From positions 248,001-312,000 of the forward strand of contig NZ_QDKO01000032.1 of NCBI RefSeq assembly GCF_003094615.1: a DNA stretch of 64,000 nucleotides, in the 5' to 3' direction. This stretch comes from Caulobacter radicis (GTDB lineage Bacteria; Pseudomonadota; Alphaproteobacteria; Caulobacterales; Caulobacteraceae). Each line of letters opens with the position of its first letter. Position 1 is the first letter of the stretch. Below, in pieces: positions 51,617 to 58,406 of the stretch. The notes beneath the pieces are model-generated. The model did not search any database. It was given only the letters and a program-made list of their open reading frames with translations, and was not told the DNA's origin. The position numbers were made by a program, and so were the translations under genes.

Positions 51617-51977
51617 CAGCCAGGCGTTCAGCGCCTATGCGGCCTCGAGCCGCCTGACCGCCAGCCCGCGCGACGTGCTGGCCTCGGTGCACGAGGAGCT
51701 CTACCGGGCCATCGGCTCGGCAAAATTCGCCCACGAGCAGGGGCGGCTGGATCAAATGTGCCGCCACGCCATGCGCGCCACCCAGATCCTCACCGTGCTG
51801 TCGACGAGCCTGGATTTTTCGGCCGCCGGACCGGACGGCAAGACGTTGCGCAGCTTCTACCAGTACGTGCTCGACAGCATGGTTCGCGCCAGTCGTCGCA
51901 AAGATGTGTCGAATTCGTATCAAATCGTACTCGACTTGTTGCGCCCGTTCTGTAAAGAACTCCGTTCTGAAAAATAG
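51603..51977 (+). CDS. fliS: Flagellin export chaperone FliS
   Basis: A 124-residue helical protein. The middle VLASVHEELYRAIGSAKFAH and the MCRHAMRATQILTVLSTSLD helix match FliS, where they wrap around the flagellin C-terminus. It starts 14 bases inside fliD. Typical Caulobacter flagella use FlaF and FlbT rather than FliS, as I recall, which makes the presence of fliD-fliS notable. GC content falls toward the end of the gene. Confidence 0.85.
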   Translation: MTTTNSQAFSAYAASSRLTASPRDVLASVHEELYRAIGSAKFAHEQGRLDQMCRHAMRATQILTVLSTSLDFSAAGPDGKTLRSFYQYVLDSMVRASRRKDVSNSYQIVLDLLRPFCKELRSEK

Positions 51978-52006
51978 AAATGTTCTCGCGTATCGTCATC
52001 GTGTCG

Positions 52007-52030
52007 GATAAATTCAGCAATGTATTTATC
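52007..52030. promoter_or_regulatory. Inverted repeat upstream of the sigma-54 site
   Basis: GATAAAT (52007-52013) and ATTTATC (52024-52030) are perfect inverted arms 10 bases apart in an AT-rich island. The repeat ends 7 bases before the -24 element and could be an operator. Confidence 0.5.
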
Positions 52031-52037
52031 TGATATG

Positions 52038-52053
52038 TGGCACGCTGTTTGCC
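52038..52053 (+). promoter_or_regulatory. Sigma-54 (RpoN) promoter of the ECF sigma gene
   Basis: TGGCAC-GCTGT-TTGCC gives -24 TGGCAC and -12 TTGC with exact 5-base spacing, an almost perfect match to the sigma-54 consensus. Transcription would start near 52064, 29 bases before the ATG at 52093. Confidence 0.75.
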
Positions 52054-52092
52054 AATCTCATTGCGATACAGCGATGGAGGCGAGTAATCGCC

Positions 52093-52758
52093 ATGGCGAA
52101 TTCAGCGATGACTGTGACGGGCGAGTTCGGGCTGGCGGATGCACGGTCTGACGAAGACCTGTTCCTGGCCTGCCGCGAGGGCGACCAGGTGGCGTTCCGG
52201 GTGCTGGTCGACCGGCATCTGCGGATGGTGCGGCGGCTGGCCCTGAACGTCCTGGGCGACGTGCAGGAGGCCGAGGACGCGGCCCAGGAGGCATTTATTG
52301 CCGCCTGGCGCGCCCGCGAACGCTGGACTCCGGAGGCGCGGTTCTCGACCTGGCTGCACCGCATCGCGGTCAACAAGGCCATCGACCGTCGCCGCGTCCG
52401 CAAGGCCGTGCCGGAGAGCCAGGAGGTCATCACCCGCCTGGCCGACGCCGAGGTCCAGGGGCCGGCGCAAGCCGACGCCCTGGCCAGCCTCGAACGCTCG
52501 GAAGTCGCCGTGACCCTGCAGCAGGCCCTGGGCAAGCTGCCGGACACCCAGCGCCAGGCTTTGACTTTGTTCTATTTCGAAGAGCTCGAGGTCGGTAGAA
52601 TCGCCGACGCCATGGGCTGTTCGGAACAGGCGGTCCGCTCGCTCCTGAAACGGGGCCGGCAGACCTTGAAGACGAGACTCCAGAGGCAGAAGAAGATCTG
52701 TGGCTATGGACCTGAAACTGTTCGAAGCGCGCCTGAAGGCGCTGGGCGCGGCGCTTGA
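52093..52758 (+). CDS. ECF-type RNA polymerase sigma factor
   Basis: A 221-residue sigma-70 family factor with only regions 2 and 4. Region 2: AFRVLVDRHLRMVRRLALNV, DVQEAEDAAQEAFIAAWRAR, FSTWLHRIAVNKAIDRRR. Region 4: LGKLPDTQRQALTLFYFEEL with the helix-turn-helix GRIADAMGCSEQAVRSLLKR. ATG 52093 has ggaggc upstream. A sigma-54-type promoter precedes it. The adjacent 71-residue gene overlaps its end by 53 bases. It lies 115 bases after fliS. Target genes are unknown. Confidence 0.93.
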   Translation: MANSAMTVTGEFGLADARSDEDLFLACREGDQVAFRVLVDRHLRMVRRLALNVLGDVQEAEDAAQEAFIAAWRARERWTPEARFSTWLHRIAVNKAIDRRRVRKAVPESQEVITRLADAEVQGPAQADALASLERSEVAVTLQQALGKLPDTQRQALTLFYFEELEVGRIADAMGCSEQAVRSLLKRGRQTLKTRLQRQKKICGYGPETVRSAPEGAGRGA

Positions 52759-52921
52759 CCGCTGGCCCGAAGACGAGGCGGAGGCCGCGCTCCACCTGCT
52801 GACGACCTCGGAGGCGGCGCAGGACCTGTTCGCGCAAGTGACGGCCCAGGACATCGGCGTGTTCGACGAGCCCGGCGGCGACCTGTCTCCATTGGCCGAC
52901 CGCATCGCCCGGAACCTCTGA
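52706..52921 (+). CDS. Small protein overlapping the ECF sigma gene
   Basis: A 71-residue acidic, helical protein (MDLKLFEARLKALGAALDRW, then EAEAALHLLTTSEAAQDLFA). The start lies 53 bases inside the sigma gene (ATG 52706; GTG 52700 is possible). Overlap suggests co-translation and a role as a sigma partner. It has no membrane segment and no zinc-binding cysteines, so it is not a classical ZAS or membrane anti-sigma factor. Confidence 0.65.
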   Translation: MDLKLFEARLKALGAALDRWPEDEAEAALHLLTTSEAAQDLFAQVTAQDIGVFDEPGGDLSPLADRIARNL

Positions 52922-52987
52922 GCAGCGCCGCGCCTTGAAGGCGTCGTGATCGGCGGGCCATCCTGGCTGTCGAAAGCGAGAATCTTC

Positions 52988-53407
52988 ATGCTGCTTCGAC
53001 GCCTTACGCTCGGCCTGACGCTGCTGGCCATGGCCGCGCCGCCGGCCTTCGCCGCTTCGGACCCGATCGATCCCCAGAAGGAATACTCGCCGGCCTACGA
53101 CCGCTGCCTGAACAGCGGCGACGCCATCAAGGGCGTCACCGTGGCCATGGCCGGCTGTACCAACGAAGAACTCCAGAAACAGGACGCCCGCCTGAACCGC
53201 GCCTACAAGGCGGTGATGGCAAAGCGCTCGAAGGCCGAGCAGGCCAAGCTGCGAACCGTCCAGCGGGCCTGGATCAAGCGTCGCGACGCCGAATGCCAGG
53301 AAGACCTGACCGGCGGCACCATCGACATGCTCAACATCGGCGGCTGCCATCTCAGCATGACGACGATCCGGGCTGTGGAGCTGGAGCGGATGGCGAAGAA
53401 GCGCTGA
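52988..53407 (+). CDS. LprI/DUF1311-type secreted protein
   Basis: A 139-residue exported protein. ATG 52988 begins the signal peptide (LLRRLTLGLTLLAMAAPPAF). The LprI-like domain has AGCTNEELQKQDARLNRAYK, RTVQRAWIKRRDAECQEDL and GGCHLSMTTIRAVELER, including four paired cysteines (DRC, AGC, AEC, GGC). LprI of Mycobacterium inhibits lysozyme, but many DUF1311 proteins have no known role. A repeat pair follows at once. Confidence 0.85.
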   Translation: MLLRRLTLGLTLLAMAAPPAFAASDPIDPQKEYSPAYDRCLNSGDAIKGVTVAMAGCTNEELQKQDARLNRAYKAVMAKRSKAEQAKLRTVQRAWIKRRDAECQEDLTGGTIDMLNIGGCHLSMTTIRAVELERMAKKR

Positions 53408-53414
53408 CCAGGAA

Positions 53415-53539
53415 CCTCCCCCTGTGGGGGAGGCGATCGCGTAGCGATCGGTGGGGGAAGGTGTTGCAGGCTTCTGTCCGCCTAGAAAGCTGAAGCCGGC
53501 CCCCCACCGGCCTTCGGCCGCCTCCCCCACAGGGGGAGG
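53415..53539. repeat. Paired palindromic intergenic repeat, family A
   Basis: Inner palindromes gatcgcgtagcgatc and ggccttcggcc; outer arms cctccccctgtgggggagg and its complement. Confidence 0.85.
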
Positions 53540-53664
53540 TTCCATCGCGGCGCCTACGCAGAACCCCTTATGCGGCGTTCCCGAATTTACCCGCACGAAG
53601 AGTAGGGGGAATGTGCCGGCGTCGGGGCGGCGTCTTTCGCCCCCATTCCTTCGGGAGCCGTCTG

Positions 53665-54303
53665 ATGCTGTCGCCCCTTCGCTTCGAGCCCGCCTACGCC
53701 CAGCCGGCCCTGCCGGTCGCCGCCGCCAGCGTCATCCGCTACGCCGCCGGCGAGGAGATCTTCGCCGAGGGCGACAGCGCCGACCACGTCTACGAGCTGG
53801 TCGAGGGCACGGTGCGCACGGGCCGGCTGCTGCGCGACGGCCGTCGCCAGATCGACGCCTTCCACTTCGCCGGCGAGGCTTTCGGCTTCGAGGCCGGGGA
53901 GGTGCGCCGCACCACGGCCGAGGCGGTCTGCGAGGTGACGGTCCGCATCGTGCGCCGCCGGGCGCTCAGCGACCTGGCCGCCCGCGACGGGCAGGTCGCC
54001 CGCCAGCTCTATCAACTGACCATATCGGGGTTGCAGCGCAGCCAGGACCACGTGCTGATGCTGGGCCGCCGCAGCGCCTGCGAGCGGGTGGCGGGCCTTC
54101 TGCTGCTGCTGGCCGACCGCACCGGCGAGGCGGCCTTCGACCTGCCGATGAGCCGCCAGGACATGGCCGACTATCTCGGCCTGACCATCGAGACGGTGTC
54201 GCGCACCCTGACCGGCTTCCTGCAGGAAGGCCTGATCGCCCTGCCGACCGTGCGCCACGTCGAGCTGCTGGACCGCGACGCGCTGGAAGCGCTCTGCGAA
54301 TAG
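53665..54303 (+). CDS. Crp/Fnr (FixK-type) transcriptional regulator
   Basis: A 212-residue regulator. ATG 53665 has gggag 7 bases upstream. The cyclic-nucleotide-like barrel (YAAGEEIFAEGDSADHVYEL, DGRRQIDAFHFAGEAFGF) lacks the N-terminal Cys cluster of Fnr, as in FixK. The helix-turn-helix MSRQDMADYLGLTIETVSRT carries the ExxSR recognition residues (ETVSR) expected to read TTGAT half-sites. Two remaining Cys lie in AVCEV and SACERV. It is probably involved in low-oxygen or redox control. Confidence 0.9.
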   Translation: MLSPLRFEPAYAQPALPVAAASVIRYAAGEEIFAEGDSADHVYELVEGTVRTGRLLRDGRRQIDAFHFAGEAFGFEAGEVRRTTAEAVCEVTVRIVRRRALSDLAARDGQVARQLYQLTISGLQRSQDHVLMLGRRSACERVAGLLLLLADRTGEAAFDLPMSRQDMADYLGLTIETVSRTLTGFLQEGLIALPTVRHVELLDRDALEALCE

Positions 54304-54306
54304 CAG

Positions 54307-54338
54307 AACGGCCTCCCCGCGGGGGCGGGAAGGCCGTT
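54307..54338 (+). terminator. Rho-independent-like stem after the Crp-type gene
   Basis: aacggcct-ccccgc pairs with gcggg-aaggccgtt. There is no long T-run after it, so it may need Rho. Confidence 0.6.
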
Positions 54339-54363
54339 CGAACATCTGTGGCGAAACCCTCGT

Positions 54364-54438
54364 CCTTCGACGGGCTCAGGATGAGGGTCTTCTGGCGCCG
54401 AGTTCTGCCTTGGTCCTCACCCTGAGCTTGTCGAAGGG
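54364..54438. repeat. Inverted repeat, family D
   Basis: ccttcgacgggctcaggatg at 54364-54383 and caccctgagcttgtcgaagg at 54418-54437 are imperfect inverted arms. This type of ttcgac...gctcagg element is widespread in GC-rich proteobacteria. Confidence 0.75.
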
Positions 54439-54451
54439 CGGGGACCAAGCA

Positions 54452-54934
54452 TCAGGCCGCCGGCAGCTCGCCCATGGCGCTCTGCAGGTAGTTCTGCTCG
54501 CCCAGCGACTTTATCAGCGACAGCTGGGTTTCGAGGTAGTCGATGTGCTCCTCGGTGTCGTTGAGGATCTCGCGCAGCAGCTCGCGGCTGATGTAGTCGC
54601 GGGCCTGCTCGCACTGGACGATGCCCGGCACCAGCAGTTCGCGGTTGAACAGCTCGATCGACAGGTCGGCGGCCAGGCATTCCGGCACGGTCTCGCCGAT
54701 CTTCAGCTTGTGCAGGTCCTGCAGGTTGGGCAGGCCCTCGAGGAAGAGGATGCGGTTGATCAGCTTGTCGGCGTGTTTCATCTCGCCGATCGATTCCTGG
54801 TAGACGATCTGGCCGAGGCGCTTGAAGCCCCAGTTGTCGTGCATGCGGGCGTGCAGGAAGTACTGGTTGACGGCCGTCAGCTCGTTGGTGAGCACAGCGT
54901 TCAGGACGCGGATAACGCCGGGATCGCCTTGCAT
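54452..54934 (-). CDS. bfr: Bacterioferritin
   Basis: A 160-residue iron-storage protein forming a haem-containing 24-mer. Haem ligand Met52 lies in IGEMKHAD. Di-iron ligands Glu18, Glu51, His54, Glu94 and His130 are present. The Glu127 of E. coli Bfr is Thr here (NDTEEH), with Glu at 128 and 129, so one ferroxidase ligand may be shifted or lost. It follows the ferredoxin gene by 150 bases and probably shares its iron control. Confidence 0.95.
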   Translation of the reverse strand: MQGDPGVIRVLNAVLTNELTAVNQYFLHARMHDNWGFKRLGQIVYQESIGEMKHADKLINRILFLEGLPNLQDLHKLKIGETVPECLAADLSIELFNRELLVPGIVQCEQARDYISRELLREILNDTEEHIDYLETQLSLIKSLGEQNYLQSAMGELPAA

Positions 54935-55086
54935 GGCGGCCTCCTAAGGTTCGAGTTCGCCCGCACCCTTAGTCGGCTTTTTCAGCGCTTCAACAGTAAT
55001 GTGTGCAAGTGTTTCGCAGCCTCACAGAAAAGCGTGAGAGTGCTTCGCGGTAACCTGAAATCGTCGACTTTGCGTCGCAGGAAGCC

Positions 55087-55272
55087 TTACTCGGCGGCGT
55101 AAGCCAGAGCTTCCTGGGCTTCCTGAATCATCTGGCGCATCTCGCAGACGCACTTGGCGCACTGGGCCTGGCAGCCCTTGTGGCGGAAGATCTCGGCCGG
55201 ACGAGTCGCCCCCGCGTCGATCGCGGCGCGGACTTCACGCTGGCGGATGCCGTTACAATTGCAGACGTACAA
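55087..55272 (-). CDS. bfd: Bacterioferritin-associated ferredoxin Bfd
   Basis: A 61-residue [2Fe-2S] protein that reduces the bacterioferritin core to release iron. Cluster ligands Cys4, Cys6, Cys38 and Cys41 match known Bfd spacing; Cys34 and Cys43 are extra. The start is TTG 55272: an in-frame stop lies 12 bases earlier and no ATG or GTG intervenes. A Fur-type box lies 19-36 bases upstream, overlapping the -10. Confidence 0.92.
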   Translation of the reverse strand: MYVCNCNGIRQREVRAAIDAGATRPAEIFRHKGCQAQCAKCVCEMRQMIQEAQEALAYAAE

Positions 55273-55290
55273 GGAAGGAACGCCCTACCG

Positions 55291-55308
55291 AATGATTGTC
55301 ATTCTCAT
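55291..55308. promoter_or_regulatory. Fur-type iron box
   Basis: AATGATTGTCATTCTCAT matches the Fur consensus core (AATGAT-N-ATCATT-like). It overlaps the candidate -10 of bfd, so iron-replete Fur would block transcription, which suits a gene used to mobilise stored iron. Confidence 0.65.
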
Positions 55309-55333
55309 CTAGCAGTTTTCCACCGGTTTGCAA
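55306..55333 (-). promoter_or_regulatory. Promoter of bfd
   Basis: On the minus strand TTGCAAA (55333-55327) and GCTAGATG (55313-55306) are 13 bases apart, a good fit to the Caulobacter pattern TTGAC-N10-14-GCTANAWC. Confidence 0.6.
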
Positions 55334-55430
55334 CTGACTCTCAGTCGAGTTCGCAGCGACCCGTCGTCGCGGGCGAGGATGGCGGGCCGCCAAAGTCGCG
55401 CTCGGCGTCAAATCGGCGTAAAGGCGGCGC

Positions 55431-56078
55431 ATGACGCTCGACTGCCGCCTCTATCTGATCACCCCGCCGTCCCTGCCGGACCTGGCCGCCTTCGGTCGCC
55501 AACTGGCCCGCGCCCTGGAGGGCGGCGACGTGGCGGCCGTGCAGATCCGCCTCAAGGACGTGCCCGACGACGTCGTGGCCGCCGCCGTGCAGGCCCTGTC
55601 GCCGATCGCCCGCGCCCGCGACGTGGCGGTGGTCCTCAACGACCGTCCCGACCTGGCCGCCCGCCTCGACTGCGACGGCGTGCACGTGGGGCAGGGCGAT
55701 ACGCCCTACGCCGCGGCCCGCAAGCTGATGGGCAAGGACCGCATGGTCGGCGTCACCTGCCACGACAGCCGCCACCTGGCCATGGAGGCCGCCGAGGCCG
55801 GGGCTGACTACGTGGCCTTCGGGGCCTTCTTCCCGACCACGACCAAGGATGCGCCGATCGTCGCCGAGCCCGACATCCTGTCGATCTGGCAGGAGACGAT
55901 GGAGGTTCCGTGCGTGGCCATCGGCGGCATCACCGCCGACAACGCCGCGGGCCTGGCCACCGCCGGCGCCGACTTCCTGGCCGTCTCGGGCGGGGTATGG
56001 GCCCATCCGGAAGGGCCCGACGCGGCCGTGGCGGCGCTGAACGCGGCCATCGCCCAGGGGCTCGCCGCGCGCGGCTGA
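55431..56078 (+). CDS. thiE: Thiamine phosphate synthase
   Basis: A 215-residue TIM-barrel enzyme joining HMP-diphosphate and the thiazole phosphate to thiamine phosphate. Motifs: YLITPPSLPDL, AAVQIRLKD (substrate site), VVLNDRPDLAARLDCDGVHV, GVTCHDSRH, DYVAFGAFFPTTTKDAP and AIGGITADNA near the phosphate-binding end. No thi-box riboswitch is seen upstream and no other thi gene is near. It diverges from bfd. Confidence 0.94.
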   Translation: MTLDCRLYLITPPSLPDLAAFGRQLARALEGGDVAAVQIRLKDVPDDVVAAAVQALSPIARARDVAVVLNDRPDLAARLDCDGVHVGQGDTPYAAARKLMGKDRMVGVTCHDSRHLAMEAAEAGADYVAFGAFFPTTTKDAPIVAEPDILSIWQETMEVPCVAIGGITADNAAGLATAGADFLAVSGGVWAHPEGPDAAVAALNAAIAQGLAARG

Positions 56079-56171
56079 CACACCGCCGAACGCGCATAAC
56101 GACGTTCTCTTGCCGTGGTTGTGGGAGAGGCATAGCGTCCTCCCCGCGAACGATAACGGGGAGGGACCGCC

Positions 56172-56585
56172 ATGCAGAAGCGGCTCGTAGCGTGTTTGCT
56201 CAGCGTACCCATGCTGGTCATGGCCGACGTTCCGACGGCCGCCGAGACCTGGAAGCCGGCCCCCGGCGAGGCCAAGACCTTCTATGACGCCGATTTCCTG
56301 AGAGTGGACGAGAAGACCGGCCTGGTGGTGCTGCGCATCGCCGAGGGCAAGGGCGGCGGGCCGTACAAGGCCTGGCCGGCCGGCAAGGGCCCGATCATGC
56401 TGTTCGCCCTCGACTGCGCCGCGGACAAGTGGATGGACCTCGGCATGGACTTCGCCGGCGACAAGGGCCTGCCCAAGAACTGGCGGCAGGAAGCCAAGGT
56501 CGACGACATCTCCGGCGCGGCGGGCAAGGCCGGCAAGCTGGCCTGCGAGACAAAGGACAGCCTGCCCAAGACGCCGTTGCCTTAG
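56172..56585 (+). CDS. Hypothetical secreted protein
   Basis: A 137-residue protein with a signal peptide (MQKRLVACLLSVPMLVMADV, cleavage near TAAE). The mature part WKPAPGEAKTFYDADFLRVD, VVLRIAEGKGGGPYKAW and IMLFALDCAADKWMDLGMD looks like a small beta-rich domain with two cysteines (LDCAA, ACETK). The pattern of a surface-antigen-like or Ecotin-like fold cannot be settled. An opposing ECF41-type gene follows. Confidence 0.65.
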   Translation: MQKRLVACLLSVPMLVMADVPTAAETWKPAPGEAKTFYDADFLRVDEKTGLVVLRIAEGKGGGPYKAWPAGKGPIMLFALDCAADKWMDLGMDFAGDKGLPKNWRQEAKVDDISGAAGKAGKLACETKDSLPKTPLP

Positions 56586-56601
56586 CGCCGGAGGGAGTCT
56601 T

Positions 56602-57459
56602 CTACGGCGCCACCCGCGCCAGCTTGTCGGGATTGCGCATGGTGTAGACGGCGGCGATGCGGCCATCGACGATGTCCAGGCCCATGGTCTGGATGACGAC
56701 GCCGGCGTGCGACAGCACCACGCCCGGCTGACCGTTGATGCGCGCCAGGCGCACGGCCACGTCGTCGGGCTGGGGCCACTTGCGGGCGATGCCCTCCAGC
56801 AGGCGCACGGCGTTTTCGAGGCCGAACACCGGGTTCATCGTCGCCGAGGCCTTGCCGCCGCCGTCGGCGTGCATGACCACGTCCTGCGCCAGGAGCCCCC
56901 GCAGGGTTCCCGCGTCGCCGCTGAGCGCCGCGGCGATGAAGGCCTGGGTCAGGCGGCGCTCCTCGTCGGCGCTGGGCTTGTAGCGCGGCTTGCCGGCCTT
57001 GACGTGGTCGCGGGCCCGGGCGGCCAGCTGGCGCACGGCCGCCTCGGAGCGGTCCAGGGTGGCGGCGATCTCGGAAAAGGGCGTGTCGAACACGTCGTGC
57101 AGCAGGAAGGCCGCGCGTTCGAGCGGGGTCAGGCGCTCCAGCGCCAGCAGGAAGGCCACGGTCAGGTTCTCGCCCAGGCCGAAGGTCTCGTCGACGTCGA
57201 CCACGGGCTCGGGCAGCCATTCGCCGACATAGAGCTCGCGCCGGGCGCGGGCCGACTTCAGCCGGTCCAGGCACAGGCGCGAGACCACGCGGTTGAGGAA
57301 GGCGCCGGGATTGTCGACGCGGGCCTCGTCGACCTCGCGCCAGCGCAGCCAGGCGTCCTGCACCACGTCCTCGGCCTCGGCCCGCGAGCCGAGCATCCGA
57401 TAGGCCAGGCCGGTCATGGCGTGGCGGCGGTTTTCGAAGATCTGGTCGGCCTGGGTCAT
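56602..57459 (-). CDS. ECF41-type sigma factor with SnoaL-like C-terminal domain
   Basis: A 285-residue sigma factor. Regions 2 and 4: LAYRMLGSRAEAEDVVQDAW, VSRLCLDRLKSARARRE, LERLTPLERAAFLLHDVFD and a helix-turn-helix (FSEIAATLDRSEAAVRQLAA). The C-terminal half is a SnoaL-like extension bearing the ECF41 signatures DGGGK (HADGGGKA) and NPDK (YTMRNPDKL). In this group the extension takes the place of an anti-sigma factor. The carboxymuconolactone decarboxylase or oxidoreductase gene usually beside ECF41 is not seen. Confidence 0.93.
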   Translation of the reverse strand: MTQADQIFENRRHAMTGLAYRMLGSRAEAEDVVQDAWLRWREVDEARVDNPGAFLNRVVSRLCLDRLKSARARRELYVGEWLPEPVVDVDETFGLGENLTVAFLLALERLTPLERAAFLLHDVFDTPFSEIAATLDRSEAAVRQLAARARDHVKAGKPRYKPSADEERRLTQAFIAAALSGDAGTLRGLLAQDVVMHADGGGKASATMNPVFGLENAVRLLEGIARKWPQPDDVAVRLARINGQPGVVLSHAGVVIQTMGLDIVDGRIAAVYTMRNPDKLARVAP

Positions 57460-57558
57460 GGCGCCTCGCGTCGCTTTGCGAACTCAGGACGAATTAGTTC
57501 TTGGCCCATGTGACACGGCGGGCCACAGAAAAGCGAATTCATCCGCGGGGGCGAGATC

Positions 57559-57807
57559 ATGTGGTGGAGGCTGGCGCTGATCGGCGGGGTGACGGCGATC
57601 GTTCTGGCGGTGCTGGCGCCGATGTGCCCGGTCCGCATCGAGATCCTCGCGCCGCCGGACATGGGCTACGCGGATAGCGCCGATCCGGTCGGCGAGGCCG
57701 CGCAGTGGATCTTCTGGTGGCTCCCGACGGCCTTCGGCCTGTTGGTGGTCGTCGTGGCCGGCCTGCTGGCGCGTCGGATCGTCCGGAAGCACCGCAAGGC
57801 CGGCTGA
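57559..57807 (+). CDS. Small two-span membrane protein
   Basis: An 82-residue protein with membrane spans at about 3-22 (WRLALIGGVTAIVLAVLAPM) and 48-70 (WIFWWLPTAFGLLVVVVAGL), joined by a polar loop EILAPPDMGYADSADPVGEA and ending in RRIVRKHRKAG. ATG 57559 has ggggcgag upstream. I do not recognise the family. Confidence 0.7.
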   Translation: MWWRLALIGGVTAIVLAVLAPMCPVRIEILAPPDMGYADSADPVGEAAQWIFWWLPTAFGLLVVVVAGLLARRIVRKHRKAG

Positions 57808-57859
57808 CCGGACCCGTCGTGGGGAACGACGGGCCCTATCCAGGCTTTAGTCGGCGATC

Positions 57860-58144
57860 CTATTCGGCGGCGTTGGCGGCGGCCGAGCGCAGGGCGGCGT
57901 AGTCGGCGCGGGCCTGGCCCAGCGTTTCGGTCACGCACGAGGCGTAGTTGGGGTGGCGGCTGGTCTTCAGCGCCTTGACGCACACCTGGCGGGCGGCGCG
58001 GGTCAGCTCGTCGCTGACGGCGGCCGAGGATTTGCCGGTCACCGAGACGCGCTGCGAGGCGCCGCTCAGCAGGGTTTCGGCGGCGACGGGTTGGGCCACG
58101 GCCAGCAGGGCGACGGCGGCGGTGATCAGGGAGAACTTGGTCAT
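57860..58144 (-). CDS. UrcA family secreted protein (copy 3)
   Basis: A 94-residue exported protein with signal peptide (TKFSLITAAVALLAVAQPVA). The mature part RVSVTGKSSAAVSDELTRAA, ARQVCVKAL, ASCVTETLGQARADYAAL follows the UrcA pattern with two cysteines, more closely than the two copies near 37 kb. ATG 58144 has aaggaa 9 bases upstream. Function is unknown. Confidence 0.82.
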   Translation of the reverse strand: MTKFSLITAAVALLAVAQPVAAETLLSGASQRVSVTGKSSAAVSDELTRAARQVCVKALKTSRHPNYASCVTETLGQARADYAALRSAAANAAE

Positions 58145-58231
58145 GGGGTCGTTCCTTGTTTGCGCTAAAGGGGAGTTTGCGCGTGGCGCGACCCCTCGCT
58201 TTGCGCTGGATCAACCGCCACCTATAAAATT

Positions 58232-58258
58232 GACCGATCGGTCCCCTTTTGCAAGGGG
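58232..58258. promoter_or_regulatory. Palindrome plus short hairpin in the UrcA-suhB divergent region
   Basis: GACCGATCGGTC (58232-58243) is a perfect 12-bp palindrome of the kind bound by TetR-type dimers. CCCCTT-TTGC-AAGGGG follows immediately (58243-58258). Confidence 0.4.
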
Positions 58259-58406
58259 GAGGTCGAAACCGCGACAATCTGCCCCGCCTTGCCTTCCGGC
58301 GGCCCCGCGTCTAGGTTCCGCGCCCGCTCTTTCCCACTGCCATCGTCCGTCTCCCGCCGCCGCGCGTCCGCGCGCCGGTGCAGGGAATTCCATAGGATAT
58401 CCGCCC

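Noticed and set aside
44020..53407. Flagellar region as a prophage or genomic island
   Set aside because: No integrase, tRNA junction, direct repeats or phage genes; GC content drops only briefly at 51900-52090.
55309..55430. TPP riboswitch upstream of thiE
   Set aside because: No CTGAGA thi-box core or the expected helices; the stretch contains the divergent bfd promoter instead.
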